Shown here piece by piece: positions 19,116 to 28,802 of a stretch of 64,000 nucleotides of DNA (position 1 is the first letter of the stretch; every line of letters begins with the position of its first letter). A model generated the notes under the pieces. That model searched no databases. It saw nothing but the letters and a program-made list of their open reading frames with translations, and was not told where the DNA came from. The stretch is from Rhodococcus opacus B4 (GTDB lineage: Bacteria > Actinomycetota > Actinomycetes > Mycobacteriales > Mycobacteriaceae), in contig NC_012520.1 in NCBI RefSeq assembly GCF_000010805.1, forward strand, positions 310,001 through 374,000. Direction: 5' to 3'. The translations under genes and the position numbers were made by a program.

Positions 19116-19766
19116 TTGGTGATCATTCGTTTTCCGGGTGTGTATCGGCCCCAGCATGATTCGCGGCTTCTTTTGGAATCGCTCGGCGACGAGCAGGTGC
19201 ATGCGGGTACGCGGATTCTGGATTTGTGTGCGGGCACTGGGGTGGTCAGCGTGTGGGCGACTCGGTACGGTGCGCGCAGCGTGACCGCAGTCGACGTTTC
19301 GCGTCGGGCGTTGGTCAGTACCTGGCTCAATACGGCGGTTCGCGGGCACCGTGTGCGGGTTGTTCGCGGTGATCTGGTGTCACGAGTACGTCACCGGCGG
19401 TTCGACTTGATCGTAGCGAACCCACCCTATGTTCCTGCCGAGCACGATGGGCTGCCGGCGAGAGGTCGTGCGCGGTGCTGGGACGCCGGGCACGAGGGAC
19501 GGGCGTTGTTGGACCGGATCTGCGGCGATGCCCCGGACCTCCTCGACGACGGGGGACGGCTGGTGCTCGTGCAATCGACGCTGAGCGGCACGGAGAAAAC
19601 GCGATTAATGCTGGGGGAACGCGGCTTACACGTTGAGGAAGCACGCCGTGTCCGCGTCCCGTTCGGTCCGGTGCTGCAAGCGCGACGGGATCTTCTCGTT
19701 GATCGCGGGTTGATCGGGCCACAGCAGTGCACCGAGGAACTCGTAGTGTTCCGGGCGGTCAAATGA
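19116..19766 (+). CDS. HemK2/MTQ2-like SAM-dependent methyltransferase
   Basis: The 216-residue class I methyltransferase has the SAM motif LDLCAGTGVVSVWA (36-49), an acidic V-D-V-S after strand 2, and the diagnostic N-P-P-Y-V-P (102-107). The NPPY motif marks enzymes that methylate planar amide or amino nitrogen, such as the release-factor glutamine methyltransferases. It lacks the N-terminal helical domain of PrmC, like the short HemK2 class. A GGAGGAAGG sequence lies upstream of GTG 19116. The NRPS gene starts 52 bp after its stop, so it may be a tailoring enzyme for the peptide rather than a release-factor enzyme; that is inference. Confidence 0.78.
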   Translation: MVIIRFPGVYRPQHDSRLLLESLGDEQVHAGTRILDLCAGTGVVSVWATRYGARSVTAVDVSRRALVSTWLNTAVRGHRVRVVRGDLVSRVRHRRFDLIVANPPYVPAEHDGLPARGRARCWDAGHEGRALLDRICGDAPDLLDDGGRLVLVQSTLSGTEKTRLMLGERGLHVEEARRVRVPFGPVLQARRDLLVDRGLIGPQQCTEELVVFRAVK

Positions 19767-19818
19767 GCACCCAGCTGACGCGGTCGGGCGTGCGCGCCGC
19801 GTGTGATCGAGGTCACCG

Positions 19819-22800
19819 ATGACGCCCTCGGGGTCGTCCGGCCGGTTGGTGCCACTGACCGCGGCGCAGCAGGCGATCTGGCTTGCCCAGCAGCTGACGC
19901 CCGACGTGCCCTACGTCATCGCCCAGTACGTGGATCTGACCGGGCCCATTGAGGTGGAGAAGCTGTGCGAGGCGCACACGCGGGCGATGGACGAACTGGG
20001 CGCGGAGGTCGTGCTGGCCGACGTCGACGGACAACCGTATCAACGTGAGAGGACTCGATCGGCAGGTCAAGTCCTGGTTTTGGACTTCCGCGCCGAACGC
20101 GACCCGGCCGAGTTCGCGCGGGAGTGGATGCGACGTGACTGCACGGTCCCACTCGCGATGGACGACTACTCGCTGATCTTCTCGCGTGTCCTGCGGGTCG
20201 GTGACGATCGTGTGTTCTGGTATTCGCGTGCCCACCACCTCTCATTGGATGGATATGCGGCAATGCTGCTGATGCAACGGACCGCGCAGTGGTACGCCGC
20301 GGCGCTCGGCGGCGACGAGCCGGATCCGCATCGGGTGGTGGGGCCCGAGCAGTTGAGCCGAGCGGATCGGGACTATCGATCGTCCCCGCGGTTCGATACC
20401 GACCGTAAATACTGGGCCAGGCTCGCCCCCGATCTGCCACCGGTGGTCAGCCTCGCCGGACGGAGCGCTGCGCCTCGGCCCGCCGTCCGGGTCACCGGCC
20501 ACCCCACGGTGGTGTCTTCCACGCCGATGCCCGGAGGCCGGTCCGTCCTCGATCGCACCGCTGTCCTCGTCGCGGCCTTCGCCGCCTACTTGGCACGGAT
20601 GACCGACGTCGACGACGTCATGGTGTCCCTTCCGGTAACGGCCCGCACAACCGGACCGCTGCGGGCTGCGACGGGTTCGGTCTCGAATGTGGTGCCCCTG
20701 GCACTGCCGGGGATCGGGGCCACGACCGTCGAGGAAGCGATCGGAATCGCGCGGGCGGCACTGATCGCGTCACTGCGCCACCAGCGGTATCGGCGCGAAG
20801 ACATCGGCCGTGAGCGCGGCACGGCCGCTGGTGAGCTCACCTCGTTCGGCCCCGTGCTGAATCTGATGCTGTTCGAACCCGACATCAACCTCGGTGCGGT
20901 CACCGGTCGGGTGCACGTTCTCACGACCGGTCCGACCGCGGATCTGGCGGTGAACATCTACCCGGGCACCACGGATCTGATGCCGCGGATCGACTTCGAA
21001 GCCAACCCTGCCCTCTACAGCCAGAGGCAACTGAGCAGCCACCACCGCCGGTTCACCCATTTCCTGCAGACGTTCCTGGCCGAAATCGGCGAGGACTGCG
21101 CCGTCGCCGACCTGGAGTTGTTCCTGCCCGGGGAACGCGAGGTCCTGACACCGGCGCGCGGCCCGGCCGATGCCGAACCGGCAACCCTCACCCAGTTACT
21201 CACCACGGGTACCGGTGCATCCGGTGAGCGAATCGCGGTCCGCGACCGCGGACGATCCTTCTCCTACCGGGACCTCGACCGCCATTCGACCGCGTTGGCC
21301 GGCACGCTGCTGGGCGCCGGCATCGGTCCGGAAGACCTCGTGGCGGTCGCCGTACCCCGCTCGTACGAATCGGTGGTCGCCGTGTGGGCGATCGCGGCCA
21401 CCGGCGCCGCCTATGTCCCCATCGACCCGACGCATCCGCGCGCTCGCATCCAGTACATGCTCGACGACTGCAAACCTGTTGCCGGCCTGACGTCCTCCGA
21501 CACCCGGAGCCAGCTGCCGGACACACTGCGATGGCTCACCGTCGCCCTCGACGCCCTCGACGCCCTCGACGCCCTCGACGCCCTCGACGCCCTCGACGCC
21601 CTCGCCGTGCCGCCACCGCGCCCACCGCGCCCGGTGCGCCGGGAAAACGCCGCGTATGTGATCTACACGTCCGGGTCGACCGGTGCACCCAAGGGTGTCG
21701 TCGTCACCCACGACGGCCTGGCCAATCTCGCACAGGAAATCCGCGACCACTACGCCCTCTCCGCCACCTCGCGGATCCTGCATTTCGCCTCGCCGAGCTT
21801 CGACACGGCTCTGGTCGAAGTCCTCGCTGCGGCCCTGGCCGGCGCCACCTTGGTGGTGACCCCGCCGGATGTGGTTGGCGGCCACGAACTGGCCGATCTC
21901 CTACGCTGCGAAGGTGTCACCCACGTGCTGTCGACACCGTCGGCACTGGCAACGGTGGACCCCGCCGGCCTCGACGATGTGGAATTGGTCCTCGTCGGCG
22001 GTGAGGCGTGTCCACCGGAACTGGTGGCGCGCTGGGCGCACCACCGGACGATGCGCAATGCCTACGGCCCGACCGAAACCACGTGCAGTGTCACGCTCAG
22101 CGCCCCGATGGCCCCGGATCGGCCGGTGACGATCGGGGCGCTGATGCGCGGCGTCGACGCGGTGGTGCTGGACCGGCGCCTGCGGCCGCTTCCCTCCGGC
22201 GCGGTCGGCGAACTGTATCTCGGCACCCCAGGGTTGGCCCGCGGTTACGCGCGCCGAGGAGGGATGACCGCCGGCCGGTTCGTCGCCAATCCGTTCGGCA
22301 AACCCGGCTCCCGCCTGTTCCGCACGGGTGATCTGGTCCGATGGACACCCGAGGCAACACTCGAGTACGTCGGTCGCAGCGACGACCAGGTCAAAGTCCG
22401 CGGGTTCCGGATCGAACTCGGCGAGATCGACACCGCCCTACGCGAGCACCCGGATGTCCGGTTCGCGACGACCGTGGTCCATGACAGGGCGGGGGATGCA
22501 CTGCTGGTGTCGTATGTGCTGTTGCGGACGTCGTCGGCATTGACCCCGGCGATGCTGCGGACGGCTGTAGCCCAGCTGCTGCCGGACTACATGGTGCCCG
22601 CGGTGATCACCGTCTTGGACGACGTTCCGCTGACGCCGACGAAGAAGCTCGACCGGGCCGCCCTGCCGACCCCCGACTTCGGCTCCGCCGCTCCCTCGGC
22701 GCGGCCGCCGCGCACACCCGATGAACACGCGGTGGCCGGGGTGCTGGCCCGGGTACTGTGCACCGACGTGGTGGACGCGGAATCGTCCTTCTTCGACCTC

Positions 22801-24276
22801 GGTGGGGATTCGCTCTCCGCCACCCGGGTGATCGCGGCACTCAACGCCGATTTCGGCACCCAGTTGGGGGTGCGCGATCTGTTCGAGTTCCCCACCGTAG
22901 CCGCCCTCGCCCAGCTTCTCGCCGAGGAACACCCGAAGTCGGGTGAACTCTCCTCGCTGCGCGCGTTCGCAACACAACCGCTGCCCCAGCGGGTTCCGCT
23001 GGCCCCAGCGCAGCAATTCCTCGATCGCACCGCCACCCGCCCAGCCCTGTACAACCTCCCGTTCACCGTCACGATCCGCGGTGCCCTCGACATCGAGGCG
23101 CTGCGCAGCGCCACCGCCGACGTGCTCGACCGGCACCACCCGCTCCGCACGATCTACCCCGATTCGGTGGACGGCCCCCACCAGCGGGTCCTCGACGCCG
23201 GCGACGCCGTCCCCGACCTCACCCCGACACACGTGAGCGCATCCCACCTCCCGGCACACACCCGCCCTCTGCTGCACCGCGGCTTCGACGTTCGCAGCGA
23301 ACCGCCGCTGCGGGCCACACTGTTCGCCACCGGGCCCGAGGAGCACCTGCTCGCGTGCGTGATCCACCACATCTCCGCCGACGGGTGGTCGCTGGCAGTC
23401 CTCGCCCGCGACCTGCTGACCGCGTACGCGGCCCGCGCTGCCGGCACCGCACCGAGTTGGGCGCCGCTGCCGGTGCAATACGCGCACTACAGTCTCTGGC
23501 GGCACGACGTTCTCGGCGACGACGCTGATCCCGGCAGCCTCACGGCCCGTCAGATCGACTTCTGGAAGGCCGAACTGGCAGGGCTGCCCCGGGAACTGAC
23601 GCTGCCGGCGGACCGACCCCGTCCACAACGCTGGACCTACGCGGCCGGCCGTCTGAGTTTCGCGGTCGACGAAGAAACCCACGCAGCACTGCTGACCACC
23701 GCGCACGCACGGCGAGCGACCCTGTTCACCGTGCTGCACTCCGCGCTGGCCCTGCTCCTCGCACGCCTGTCCTCGCAGCGCACGATCGCGATCGGCATAC
23801 CGACGGCCGGGCGCACCCATCCCGACCTCGACGAAGTCGTCGGCATGTTCGTCAACACTCTCGTTCTCCGCTCGACGGTCGACCCAGGCACCACCGTTGC
23901 CGACCTTCTCGACCAGTCGCGCGCCACCGAGCTGAACGCGTTCGCGCACGCCGATGTCCCGTTCGAGCACCTCGTCGACGTGCTCGACCCGCCCCGGTCG
24001 CCGTCGCTGCACCCGTTCTTCCAGGTCGCGTTATCGCTGAACAACTTCACCGCCGCCACCCTCGACAGCGACGGACTGGAGTTCGAGATCGCACCGCAAC
24101 CACTGGATATCGCCAAATGCGATCTGCACTTCCACTTCACCGACCACCACAGCGCAAAAGGCCACCCGGCCGGCATCGACTGTGAACTGGTGTATTCGGC
24201 CGATCTGTTCGACCACGATACCGTCGCAGGATTCCTCCCCGTGCTGCGCACCATCCTCGCCGAGGCCGTCGGATGA
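19819..24276 (+). CDS. Single-module non-ribosomal peptide synthetase, C-A-T-C
   Basis: This 1485-residue protein has a condensation domain (about 10-435) with HHLSLDG, an adenylation domain (about 460-960) with YTSGSTG at about 616, [17 protein letters not shown] and [15 protein letters not shown], and a carrier domain with the phosphopantetheine site LGGDSLS near 994. A second condensation domain (about 1050-1480) carries HHISADG near 1183. Both condensation histidine motifs are intact. There is no thioesterase or reductase, so the last C domain may transfer the product to a free amine or to a partner enzyme. The substrate is not predictable by eye. Six copies of a 9-bp repeat lie between core motifs A2 and A3. 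A methyltransferase gene precedes it and a histidine kinase gene follows. Confidence 0.92.
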   Translation: MTPSGSSGRLVPLTAAQQAIWLAQQLTPDVPYVIAQYVDLTGPIEVEKLCEAHTRAMDELGAEVVLADVDGQPYQRERTRSAGQVLVLDFRAERDPAEFAREWMRRDCTVPLAMDDYSLIFSRVLRVGDDRVFWYSRAHHLSLDGYAAMLLMQRTAQWYAAALGGDEPDPHRVVGPEQLSRADRDYRSSPRFDTDRKYWARLAPDLPPVVSLAGRSAAPRPAVRVTGHPTVVSSTPMPGGRSVLDRTAVLVAAFAAYLARMTDVDDVMVSLPVTARTTGPLRAATGSVSNVVPLALPGIGATTVEEAIGIARAALIASLRHQRYRREDIGRERGTAAGELTSFGPVLNLMLFEPDINLGAVTGRVHVLTTGPTADLAVNIYPGTTDLMPRIDFEANPALYSQRQLSSHHRRFTHFLQTFLAEIGEDCAVADLELFLPGEREVLTPARGPADAEPATLTQLLTTGTGASGERIAVRDRGRSFSYRDLDRHSTALAGTLLGAGIGPEDLVAVAVPRSYESVVAVWAIAATGAAYVPIDPTHPRARIQYMLDDCKPVAGLTSSDTRSQLPDTLRWLTVALDALDALDALDALDALDALAVPPPRPPRPVRRENAAYVIYTSGSTGAPKGVVVTHDGLANLAQEIRDHYALSATSRILHFASPSFDTALVEVLAAALAGATLVVTPPDVVGGHELADLLRCEGVTHVLSTPSALATVDPAGLDDVELVLVGGEACPPELVARWAHHRTMRNAYGPTETTCSVTLSAPMAPDRPVTIGALMRGVDAVVLDRRLRPLPSGAVGELYLGTPGLARGYARRGGMTAGRFVANPFGKPGSRLFRTGDLVRWTPEATLEYVGRSDDQVKVRGFRIELGEIDTALREHPDVRFATTVVHDRAGDALLVSYVLLRTSSALTPAMLRTAVAQLLPDYMVPAVITVLDDVPLTPTKKLDRAALPTPDFGSAAPSARPPRTPDEHAVAGVLARVLCTDVVDAESSFFDLGGDSLSATRVIAALNADFGTQLGVRDLFEFPTVAALAQLLAEEHPKSGELSSLRAFATQPLPQRVPLAPAQQFLDRTATRPALYNLPFTVTIRGALDIEALRSATADVLDRHHPLRTIYPDSVDGPHQRVLDAGDAVPDLTPTHVSASHLPAHTRPLLHRGFDVRSEPPLRATLFATGPEEHLLACVIHHISADGWSLAVLARDLLTAYAARAAGTAPSWAPLPVQYAHYSLWRHDVLGDDADPGSLTARQIDFWKAELAGLPRELTLPADRPRPQRWTYAAGRLSFAVDEETHAALLTTAHARRATLFTVLHSALALLLARLSSQRTIAIGIPTAGRTHPDLDEVVGMFVNTLVLRSTVDPGTTVADLLDQSRATELNAFAHADVPFEHLVDVLDPPRSPSLHPFFQVALSLNNFTAATLDSDGLEFEIAPQPLDIAKCDLHFHFTDHHSAKGHPAGIDCELVYSADLFDHDTVAGFLPVLRTILAEAVG
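21547..21600 (+). repeat. Six perfect copies of CTCGACGCC inside the NRPS adenylation domain
   Basis: The 9-bp unit encodes Leu-Asp-Ala and keeps the reading frame. It lies at residues 577-594, in the loop before the YTSGSTG motif, and is followed by a Pro/Arg-rich stretch. Perfect tandem copies are prone to slippage, so the linker length probably varies between strains without breaking the frame. Confidence 0.9.
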
Positions 24277-24334
24277 GATCCGACGCCGCACCGGTGCCGG
24301 GGCGGCGGACACGGTGTCGGTCACACTGAACACC

Positions 24335-25732
24335 ATGGACCGCCGCAGCCTGCACCCCGGAAACTGGAATGTGCGGGTGCGATCCACCGCGGCCGCAGTC
24401 CTTGCCGTCACGGTGTGCCTGCTCCTCGCCGGTGGTGCGCTCCTGTTCGTGCTGTACCGCAATCTCGAACACTCCGCCCGAGGCGCCGCCGACTCACGGT
24501 CCCACCAGATCATCGAGCAACTCCACTCTCAGCCGCCGCAGGAACTCGACGCATCGCTGCTCGCGACCGACGGCCAAATCGGGGCCGTCCACATCCTCGA
24601 CAACCAGGGAAGCGTGCTCGTCACCTCGGCCGGGATTCCGTCGTCACCGGTCCTTGCCGCCCCGCTGCCACCCGGCGAGTCCGCCTACCTCGGAAACCTC
24701 CACTTCGGGCACGAACGCGACTACTGGGTCGCCGCCCACGGCACCATGTCCCCGAACGGGCCGGTCACCGTGGTCACCGGCGCCGACCGCGAACCGGTCG
24801 AAGGTGTCCTGGCCACTGTCGCGGCGCTCCTGGCGATCGGTGCCCCGATCGTCATCGGCTTCGTCGCCGTCGCCACCTACCGGCTCATCGGCGCGGCACT
24901 TCGCCCGGTGGAGCGGATCCGCGCCCGTGTGGCGTCGATCTCCACCGATCAACTCGACGAACGGGTTCCCGTGCCCGCGGCCCGGGACGAAGTCGCCGAT
25001 CTCGCGGTCACCATGAACAGCATGCTCGCGCGGCTCGAGGCCGGGCACCTGGCCCAGCGGCGTTTCGTCGGCGACGCCTCGCACGAACTGCGCAGCCCGC
25101 TGGCGACCATCACCGCCGCCCTCGAGCTCGCACAATCCCGTCCCGAATTGATCGACACGGCCCTGGTCGACGAGTCGTTGCTTCCCGAAGCCCGGCGGAT
25201 GCATGCGTTGCTCGAAGATCTTCTGTTGCTCGCGCGTGCCGACGAAGACTCACTGACCCACCTGCGCGTCGACGTCGATATCGACGATCTGATCCTGGCC
25301 GAACGCGCCCGCCTCCGGGGCCTTCCCGGCATCGTGGTCGCCGCCGCCGTCGACCCTGTCCGGGTGGCCGGGGATGCGGAGCAGCTGGCCCGGCTGGTCC
25401 GCAATCTCGTCGACAACGCCGTCCGCCACGCACACACCCGAATCGCCCTCGCCTGCCGCAGGTGCGAGGGAAGCGCCGTGATCGAGGTGGCCGACGACGG
25501 GCCGGGCATCGCCTCCGCGGACCGGGCCCGGATCTTCGAGCGGTTCGTCCGCCTCGACACTCCCCGAACCCGCGCATCCGGTGGTTCCGGACTCGGTCTC
25601 GCCATCGCCGCCGAAATCGTTGCCGCACACCACGGGTCGATCGAGGTCCGCGACCATGAAGGCGGGGGTGCACACTTCGTCGTCACCCTTCCGATCGGCG
25701 ACGACAGCTACTCCTCCGAACCCATCGAATAG
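24335..25732 (+). CDS. Sensor histidine kinase
   Basis: The 465-residue membrane kinase has a first span (about 17-38), an extracytoplasmic sensor region, a second span (about 165-185), a HAMP linker, then HisKA with the phospho-acceptor in F-V-G-D-A-S-H-E-L-R-S-P (His near 250). HATPase boxes follow: RNLVDNAVRHA, DDGPGIA and GGSGLGLAI. GTG 24314 is an alternative start. It follows the NRPS gene by about 60 bp and probably shares its promoter. Its 3' end overlaps the 3' end of the response-regulator gene by 25 bp on the opposite strand. A convergent kinase/regulator pair is unusual, because most such genes sit in one operon. Confidence 0.88.
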   Translation: MDRRSLHPGNWNVRVRSTAAAVLAVTVCLLLAGGALLFVLYRNLEHSARGAADSRSHQIIEQLHSQPPQELDASLLATDGQIGAVHILDNQGSVLVTSAGIPSSPVLAAPLPPGESAYLGNLHFGHERDYWVAAHGTMSPNGPVTVVTGADREPVEGVLATVAALLAIGAPIVIGFVAVATYRLIGAALRPVERIRARVASISTDQLDERVPVPAARDEVADLAVTMNSMLARLEAGHLAQRRFVGDASHELRSPLATITAALELAQSRPELIDTALVDESLLPEARRMHALLEDLLLLARADEDSLTHLRVDVDIDDLILAERARLRGLPGIVVAAAVDPVRVAGDAEQLARLVRNLVDNAVRHAHTRIALACRRCEGSAVIEVADDGPGIASADRARIFERFVRLDTPRTRASGGSGLGLAIAAEIVAAHHGSIEVRDHEGGGAHFVVTLPIGDDSYSSEPIE

Positions 25733-26382
25733 CCCACGCCGCGGACCGTGTCGATGCTCGTTGTGCCGAACGGGGCATCGATCTTGCGGCGAAGGTAGCC
25801 GATGTAGACCTCCACGATGTTGTCGTCGCCCTCGTAATTGGCGTCCCACACCGCTTGCAGAATATCGTGTTTGGTGACGACCGAGCCTGCGTGGCGCATC
25901 AGGAACTCGAGCACACTGTACTCGCGGGGAGTGAGCTGGAGGCGGGTCTCCCCACGGGTGACCCGCCGCATCGCCGGGTCCAACGAGAGTCCGGCAACAC
26001 TCAGGACCGGCGGTCGCGGCGGGGCGCCGCGCCGCACCAGCGCCCGTAACCGGGCGATCAGCACCACGAACGAGAACGGTTTGATCAGATAGTCGTCGGC
26101 ACCGAGGTCGAAGGCATCGGCGAGGTCGTATTCGCCGTCCTTGGCCGAGAGCATCAGCACCGGCGTCCACACCTGCTGCCGACGCATCTCCCGGACCACG
26201 TCGTACCCGTGTTTGCCAGGCAACATGATGTCGAGGACCACCACATCGAATCCGCCACCTACCGCAGCCGCCAGCCCGGCGACGCCGTCGTGTTCGACCT
26301 GCACGGTGCACCCGTCAGCCACCAAACCGCGGCGCACCGTCTCGGCCAGGCGCGTTTCGTCCTCGACCAGCAACACCCGCAC
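25708..26382 (-). CDS. OmpR/PhoB-family response regulator
   Basis: The 224-residue protein has a receiver domain with the acidic pair V-E-D-E near the start, phospho-acceptor Asp51 (VVVLDIMLPG) and L-I-K-P-F near residue 100. A C-terminal winged helix (LTPREYSVLEFLMRHAG, then NIVEVYIGYLRRKID and TVRGVGYSM) follows. The GTG at 26382 has GGAGGAGG just upstream. It is the expected partner of the convergent histidine kinase. Regulators of this class bind tandem 7-bp repeats with an 11-bp period, exactly the geometry of the two TTTCAGC boxes in front of this operon and of the methyltransferase-NRPS-kinase operon. Confidence 0.9.
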   Translation of the reverse strand: MRVLLVEDETRLAETVRRGLVADGCTVQVEHDGVAGLAAAVGGGFDVVVLDIMLPGKHGYDVVREMRRQQVWTPVLMLSAKDGEYDLADAFDLGADDYLIKPFSFVVLIARLRALVRRGAPPRPPVLSVAGLSLDPAMRRVTRGETRLQLTPREYSVLEFLMRHAGSVVTKHDILQAVWDANYEGDDNIVEVYIGYLRRKIDAPFGTTSIDTVRGVGYSMGSEE

Positions 26383-26494
26383 CGCCGCCTCCTCCACAAC
26401 ATTCCCGCAACCAGTGGACCCCAACGGTACGACCGGGGTACCACCATCACCTGGTCCCTCCAGCGCCGGTGTCAGCGCGATCGCCCGGGTCGGG

Positions 26495-27025
26495 TCACGT
26501 CCGCACCCGGGATACGGCGACCCTCTTGGCGAGGTCGTCCCGGGCTGCGCCGGGTGCCATCCCGACGGTCGCCAAACCCAGTAGCACCCCGGCCAGCGCG
26601 AGCACCAGCGGTGCGGTCGCCGGTGTACCACCGACAGCCCCGGTCGATGCCAGCCAGAGGTGTTCCCAGCCGGGCAGCTCTGCCCATGTGTATTTGTGGT
26701 TGAGGACGCCGGTGTCGAGGTTCGCGCTCACGTGCTCGTACACCCCGAACAGAGCCGCCGGAGCGGCGCACAGAGCAACCAGCCGAGCCTGCACGATGGC
26801 GATCCGTGAGCGGTTGAACACGACGATCAACGTCGAGCAGAAGAGCACACTCAGCACAATCCACGGCACGATCTGCTCGGTGCTCCTCCAGTGCCGCAGC
26901 GATGCCAGTTCGATTGCGACGAACGCGCACGAGAGCACCGACAGCGCAAGCAGTGCCGCCTGAAACCGCGCGACGAGTCGTGCTTGACGCGCGCCGCCGC
27001 GTTCCGGGGCAACCTCATCGTGCAT
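26495..27025 (-). CDS. Membrane protein with four predicted spans
   Basis: The 176-residue protein has hydrophobic stretches at about 23-43, 54-72, 78-96 and 141-161, with a soluble loop between the last two (VSANLDTGVLNHKYTWAELPGWEHLW). No family is recognised. It lies 15 bp downstream of the lipoprotein gene and 113 bp upstream of the response-regulator gene on the same strand, so it belongs to the regulator operon. A role in signalling or in handling the peptide product is possible but not shown. Confidence 0.7.
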   Translation of the reverse strand: MHDEVAPERGGARQARLVARFQAALLALSVLSCAFVAIELASLRHWRSTEQIVPWIVLSVLFCSTLIVVFNRSRIAIVQARLVALCAAPAALFGVYEHVSANLDTGVLNHKYTWAELPGWEHLWLASTGAVGGTPATAPLVLALAGVLLGLATVGMAPGAARDDLAKRVAVSRVRT

Positions 27026-27039
27026 GGCCGCTCATTCTC

Positions 27040-27423
27040 CTACTGCGGGGCCAGGACACTCAAAATGGTGTCCAGAGTCTGTTGATCGATTCCGTATTTG
27101 CCCAATTCCTTCGTCAAGGTATCGGATATCGTGTCGGGACTGTAGGGGCCGTATTCGGTGACCTCCTTCGCCCACTTACCCGCGTTGCTGACTCCGGCTG
27201 CCTCGAACGCCGCCTGGATCTGGCTCTGGCTTGCCGTGTTCGGATCTACCTGAGCGACCTCCGTGGCACTGCCGCTGCCGCCTGGGGTCATGGTGGAGGA
27301 CGCAACCACCGATGTTGTCGGACTCGCCGATGACCCGGTGCCACTGTCGTTGGAGCTGCATCCTGCAAGCAGGCCGGCAGAAATCAGAAGCGGGATACCG
27401 AACTGGACGCTCTTTTTCGTCAT
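27040..27423 (-). CDS. Small secreted lipoprotein with a helix-hairpin-helix-like segment
   Basis: The 127-residue protein has a lipoprotein signal (IPLLISAGLLAGC, lipobox L-A-G-C), a Ser/Thr/Gly-rich linker, then VDPNTASQSQIQAAFEAAGV, a pattern like the helix-hairpin-helix of ComEA-type proteins. A second helical block ends the protein. It would be anchored on the outer face of the cytoplasmic membrane. It is the first gene of the operon ending with the response regulator, and the tandem TTTCAGC box lies 145 bp upstream. It might act as an accessory sensor for the kinase. Confidence 0.75.
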   Translation of the reverse strand: MTKKSVQFGIPLLISAGLLAGCSSNDSGTGSSASPTTSVVASSTMTPGGSGSATEVAQVDPNTASQSQIQAAFEAAGVSNAGKWAKEVTEYGPYSPDTISDTLTKELGKYGIDQQTLDTILSVLAPQ

Positions 27424-27567
27424 AGTGGTCAACCTACTTTCGGTGTCCGGCAGCACCCTGGCTGTCGGCTGGGAACAAGCTGGCAGAGCGCCACACGGGC
27501 CGCGACTGTCTCACGGGGAGCGCTCCCCGATACCCGGTCGACATGGTCGCCATGATTCGCGCTGGCC

Positions 27568-27585
27568 GCTGAAAAAGTGCTGAAA
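27568..27585 (-). promoter_or_regulatory. Tandem box TTTCAGC-N4-TTTCAGC (copy 2)
   Basis: On the minus strand the text reads TTTCAGC-ACTT-TTTCAGC, identical in both half-sites and spacing to copy 1 at 18922-18939, with a different N4. It lies 145 bp upstream of the lipoprotein start. Confidence 0.65.
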
Positions 27586-27705
27586 GTAGCGCCTGGCGTT
27601 GATAGGCGTCACCGCACGCCGCCCGCTGACCAACCGAGCCCGATAGCCCTCACTCGGCGCCGGTGAACGAGGGGGTGAGGCGTCGATATCGGGCCCTTTC
27701 AGGGG

Positions 27706-27736
27706 TTGACCTTCGAGTGGACTCGAAGGTTTACCG
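27706..27736 (+). promoter_or_regulatory. MerR-type promoter with perfect palindrome
   Basis: TTGACC (27706-27711) is a good -35 box. Overlapping it is a perfect inverted repeat, ACCTTCGAGT / ACTCGAAGGT around GG (27709-27730), which fills the long spacer before a TTACC-like -10. Regulators of the MerR family bind such palindromes in over-long spacers. The likely transcript start is almost at the ATG of the regulator (27745), so the mRNA may be nearly leaderless. Confidence 0.7.
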
Positions 27737-27744
27737 TGGCCGGT

Positions 27745-28476
27745 ATGGCCGAGTTGCTGATCTCCGAACTGTCGCGCCGCAGCGGTGTCCCCGCGACGAC
27801 GCTGCGCTATTACGAGCAGGTGGGTCTCCTGCCCGCCGCCCGCTCGCACTCCGGGTACCGCCTTTACGACGAGCACGCCGAACAGCGGTTGCGGTTCATC
27901 TCCGCGGCCAAGCGCCTGCATCTGCCGCTGCCGGAGATCTTCGAGCTGCTGACGGTGTGGGAGGACGAGGCCTGCCGGTCGGTGAAATCGCAGCTGCGAC
28001 CAGCCCTCGACGCCCGGATCACCGAGGCAGCCAACGGGATCGACGAGCTGACCAGGCTGCACACCGAACTCGTCGCCGCGCGCGGGCGGCTCGACTCGTT
28101 GCCTGACCGTGCCGACCGCTGCGACCCGCAGTGCACCTTTCTCCTCGACCCTGTCACCGTGCAGGGGATGGACGTGGCGACGGCCGACCGGCCGATCGCG
28201 TGCACCCTCGACGGCGACGACTACCGCACCCGGATCGACGCCTGGCACTCCCTCCTCGACGGATGCCCCCGCGAGCAGGTCGATACCGGGGTCCGGGTCA
28301 CCGTGCCCGCCGAGTCCGCTGCCGAGCTCGCCGCCCTGATCGTGGCCGAACAACACTGCTGCGCCTTCCTCGACTTCACCCTCGGCTTCGACCGCGACAC
28401 CGTCGCGCTGACGATCACGGCCCCGGCCGATGCGCGGGCCCTGATCGACGACCTGATCACCCCGACGGCGCCGTGA
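27745..28476 (+). CDS. MerR-family regulator with a cysteine-rich C-terminal domain
   Basis: The 243-residue protein has an N-terminal MerR winged helix ([36 protein letters not shown]) and a coiled-coil dimer helix (about 90-125). A C-terminal domain of over 100 residues contains C-D-P-Q-C-T-F, C-T-L, D-G-C-P and [10 protein letters not shown]. The E-Q-H-C-C motif and the cysteine number suggest metal or thiol-reactive compound sensing. The C-terminal part resembles the extra domain seen in some actinobacterial MerR regulators near mercury-resistance genes. Its stop overlaps the GTG start of a YnfA-like gene. Confidence 0.82.
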   Translation: MAELLISELSRRSGVPATTLRYYEQVGLLPAARSHSGYRLYDEHAEQRLRFISAAKRLHLPLPEIFELLTVWEDEACRSVKSQLRPALDARITEAANGIDELTRLHTELVAARGRLDSLPDRADRCDPQCTFLLDPVTVQGMDVATADRPIACTLDGDDYRTRIDAWHSLLDGCPREQVDTGVRVTVPAESAAELAALIVAEQHCCAFLDFTLGFDRDTVALTITAPADARALIDDLITPTAP

Positions 28477-28802
28477 CCGTCGCCAGATCCGTTGCCCTGT
28501 TTGTGCTCGCCGCGATCTTCGAGATCGGCGGCGCCTGGCTCGTCTGGCAAGGGGTGCGCGAACAACGCGGTTGGCTCTGGGCCGGGTTCGGCGCACTGGC
28601 CCTCGGCGCGTACGGTTTCGTCGCCACTCTGCAGCCCGACGCGAACTTCGGCCGCATCCTGGCCGCCTACGGTGGAGTGTTCGTTGCCGGCTCCCTGCTG
28701 TGGGGCATGGCCTTGGACGGCTTCCGACCAGACCGCTTCGACGTCACGGGCGCACTGATCTGCCTCGTCGGACTCGCCGTCATCATGTACTCGCCGCGCT
28801 GA
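28473..28802 (+). CDS. YnfA-family membrane protein
   Basis: The 109-residue protein has four spans and the YnfA hallmarks: [48 protein letters not shown] and [17 protein letters not shown]. It is related to small-multidrug-resistance proteins. The GTG start overlaps the MerR stop (GTGA), so both proteins are made from one message. A metal- or drug-responsive regulator plus a small transporter is a plausible unit. Confidence 0.85.
   Translation: MTVARSVALFVLAAIFEIGGAWLVWQGVREQRGWLWAGFGALALGAYGFVATLQPDANFGRILAAYGGVFVAGSLLWGMALDGFRPDRFDVTGALICLVGLAVIMYSPR

Noticed and set aside
19116..19766. Release-factor methyltransferase PrmC
   Set aside because: The N-terminal helical domain of PrmC is absent and no release-factor gene is adjacent; the short HemK2 type fits better.
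21541..21606. CRISPR-like repeat array
   Set aside because: The copies are directly contiguous without spacers and lie in frame inside the NRPS gene.
22438..24012. A 524-codon open frame opposite the NRPS gene
   Set aside because: It is the antisense of condensation and carrier domains; a high-GC shadow without motifs.
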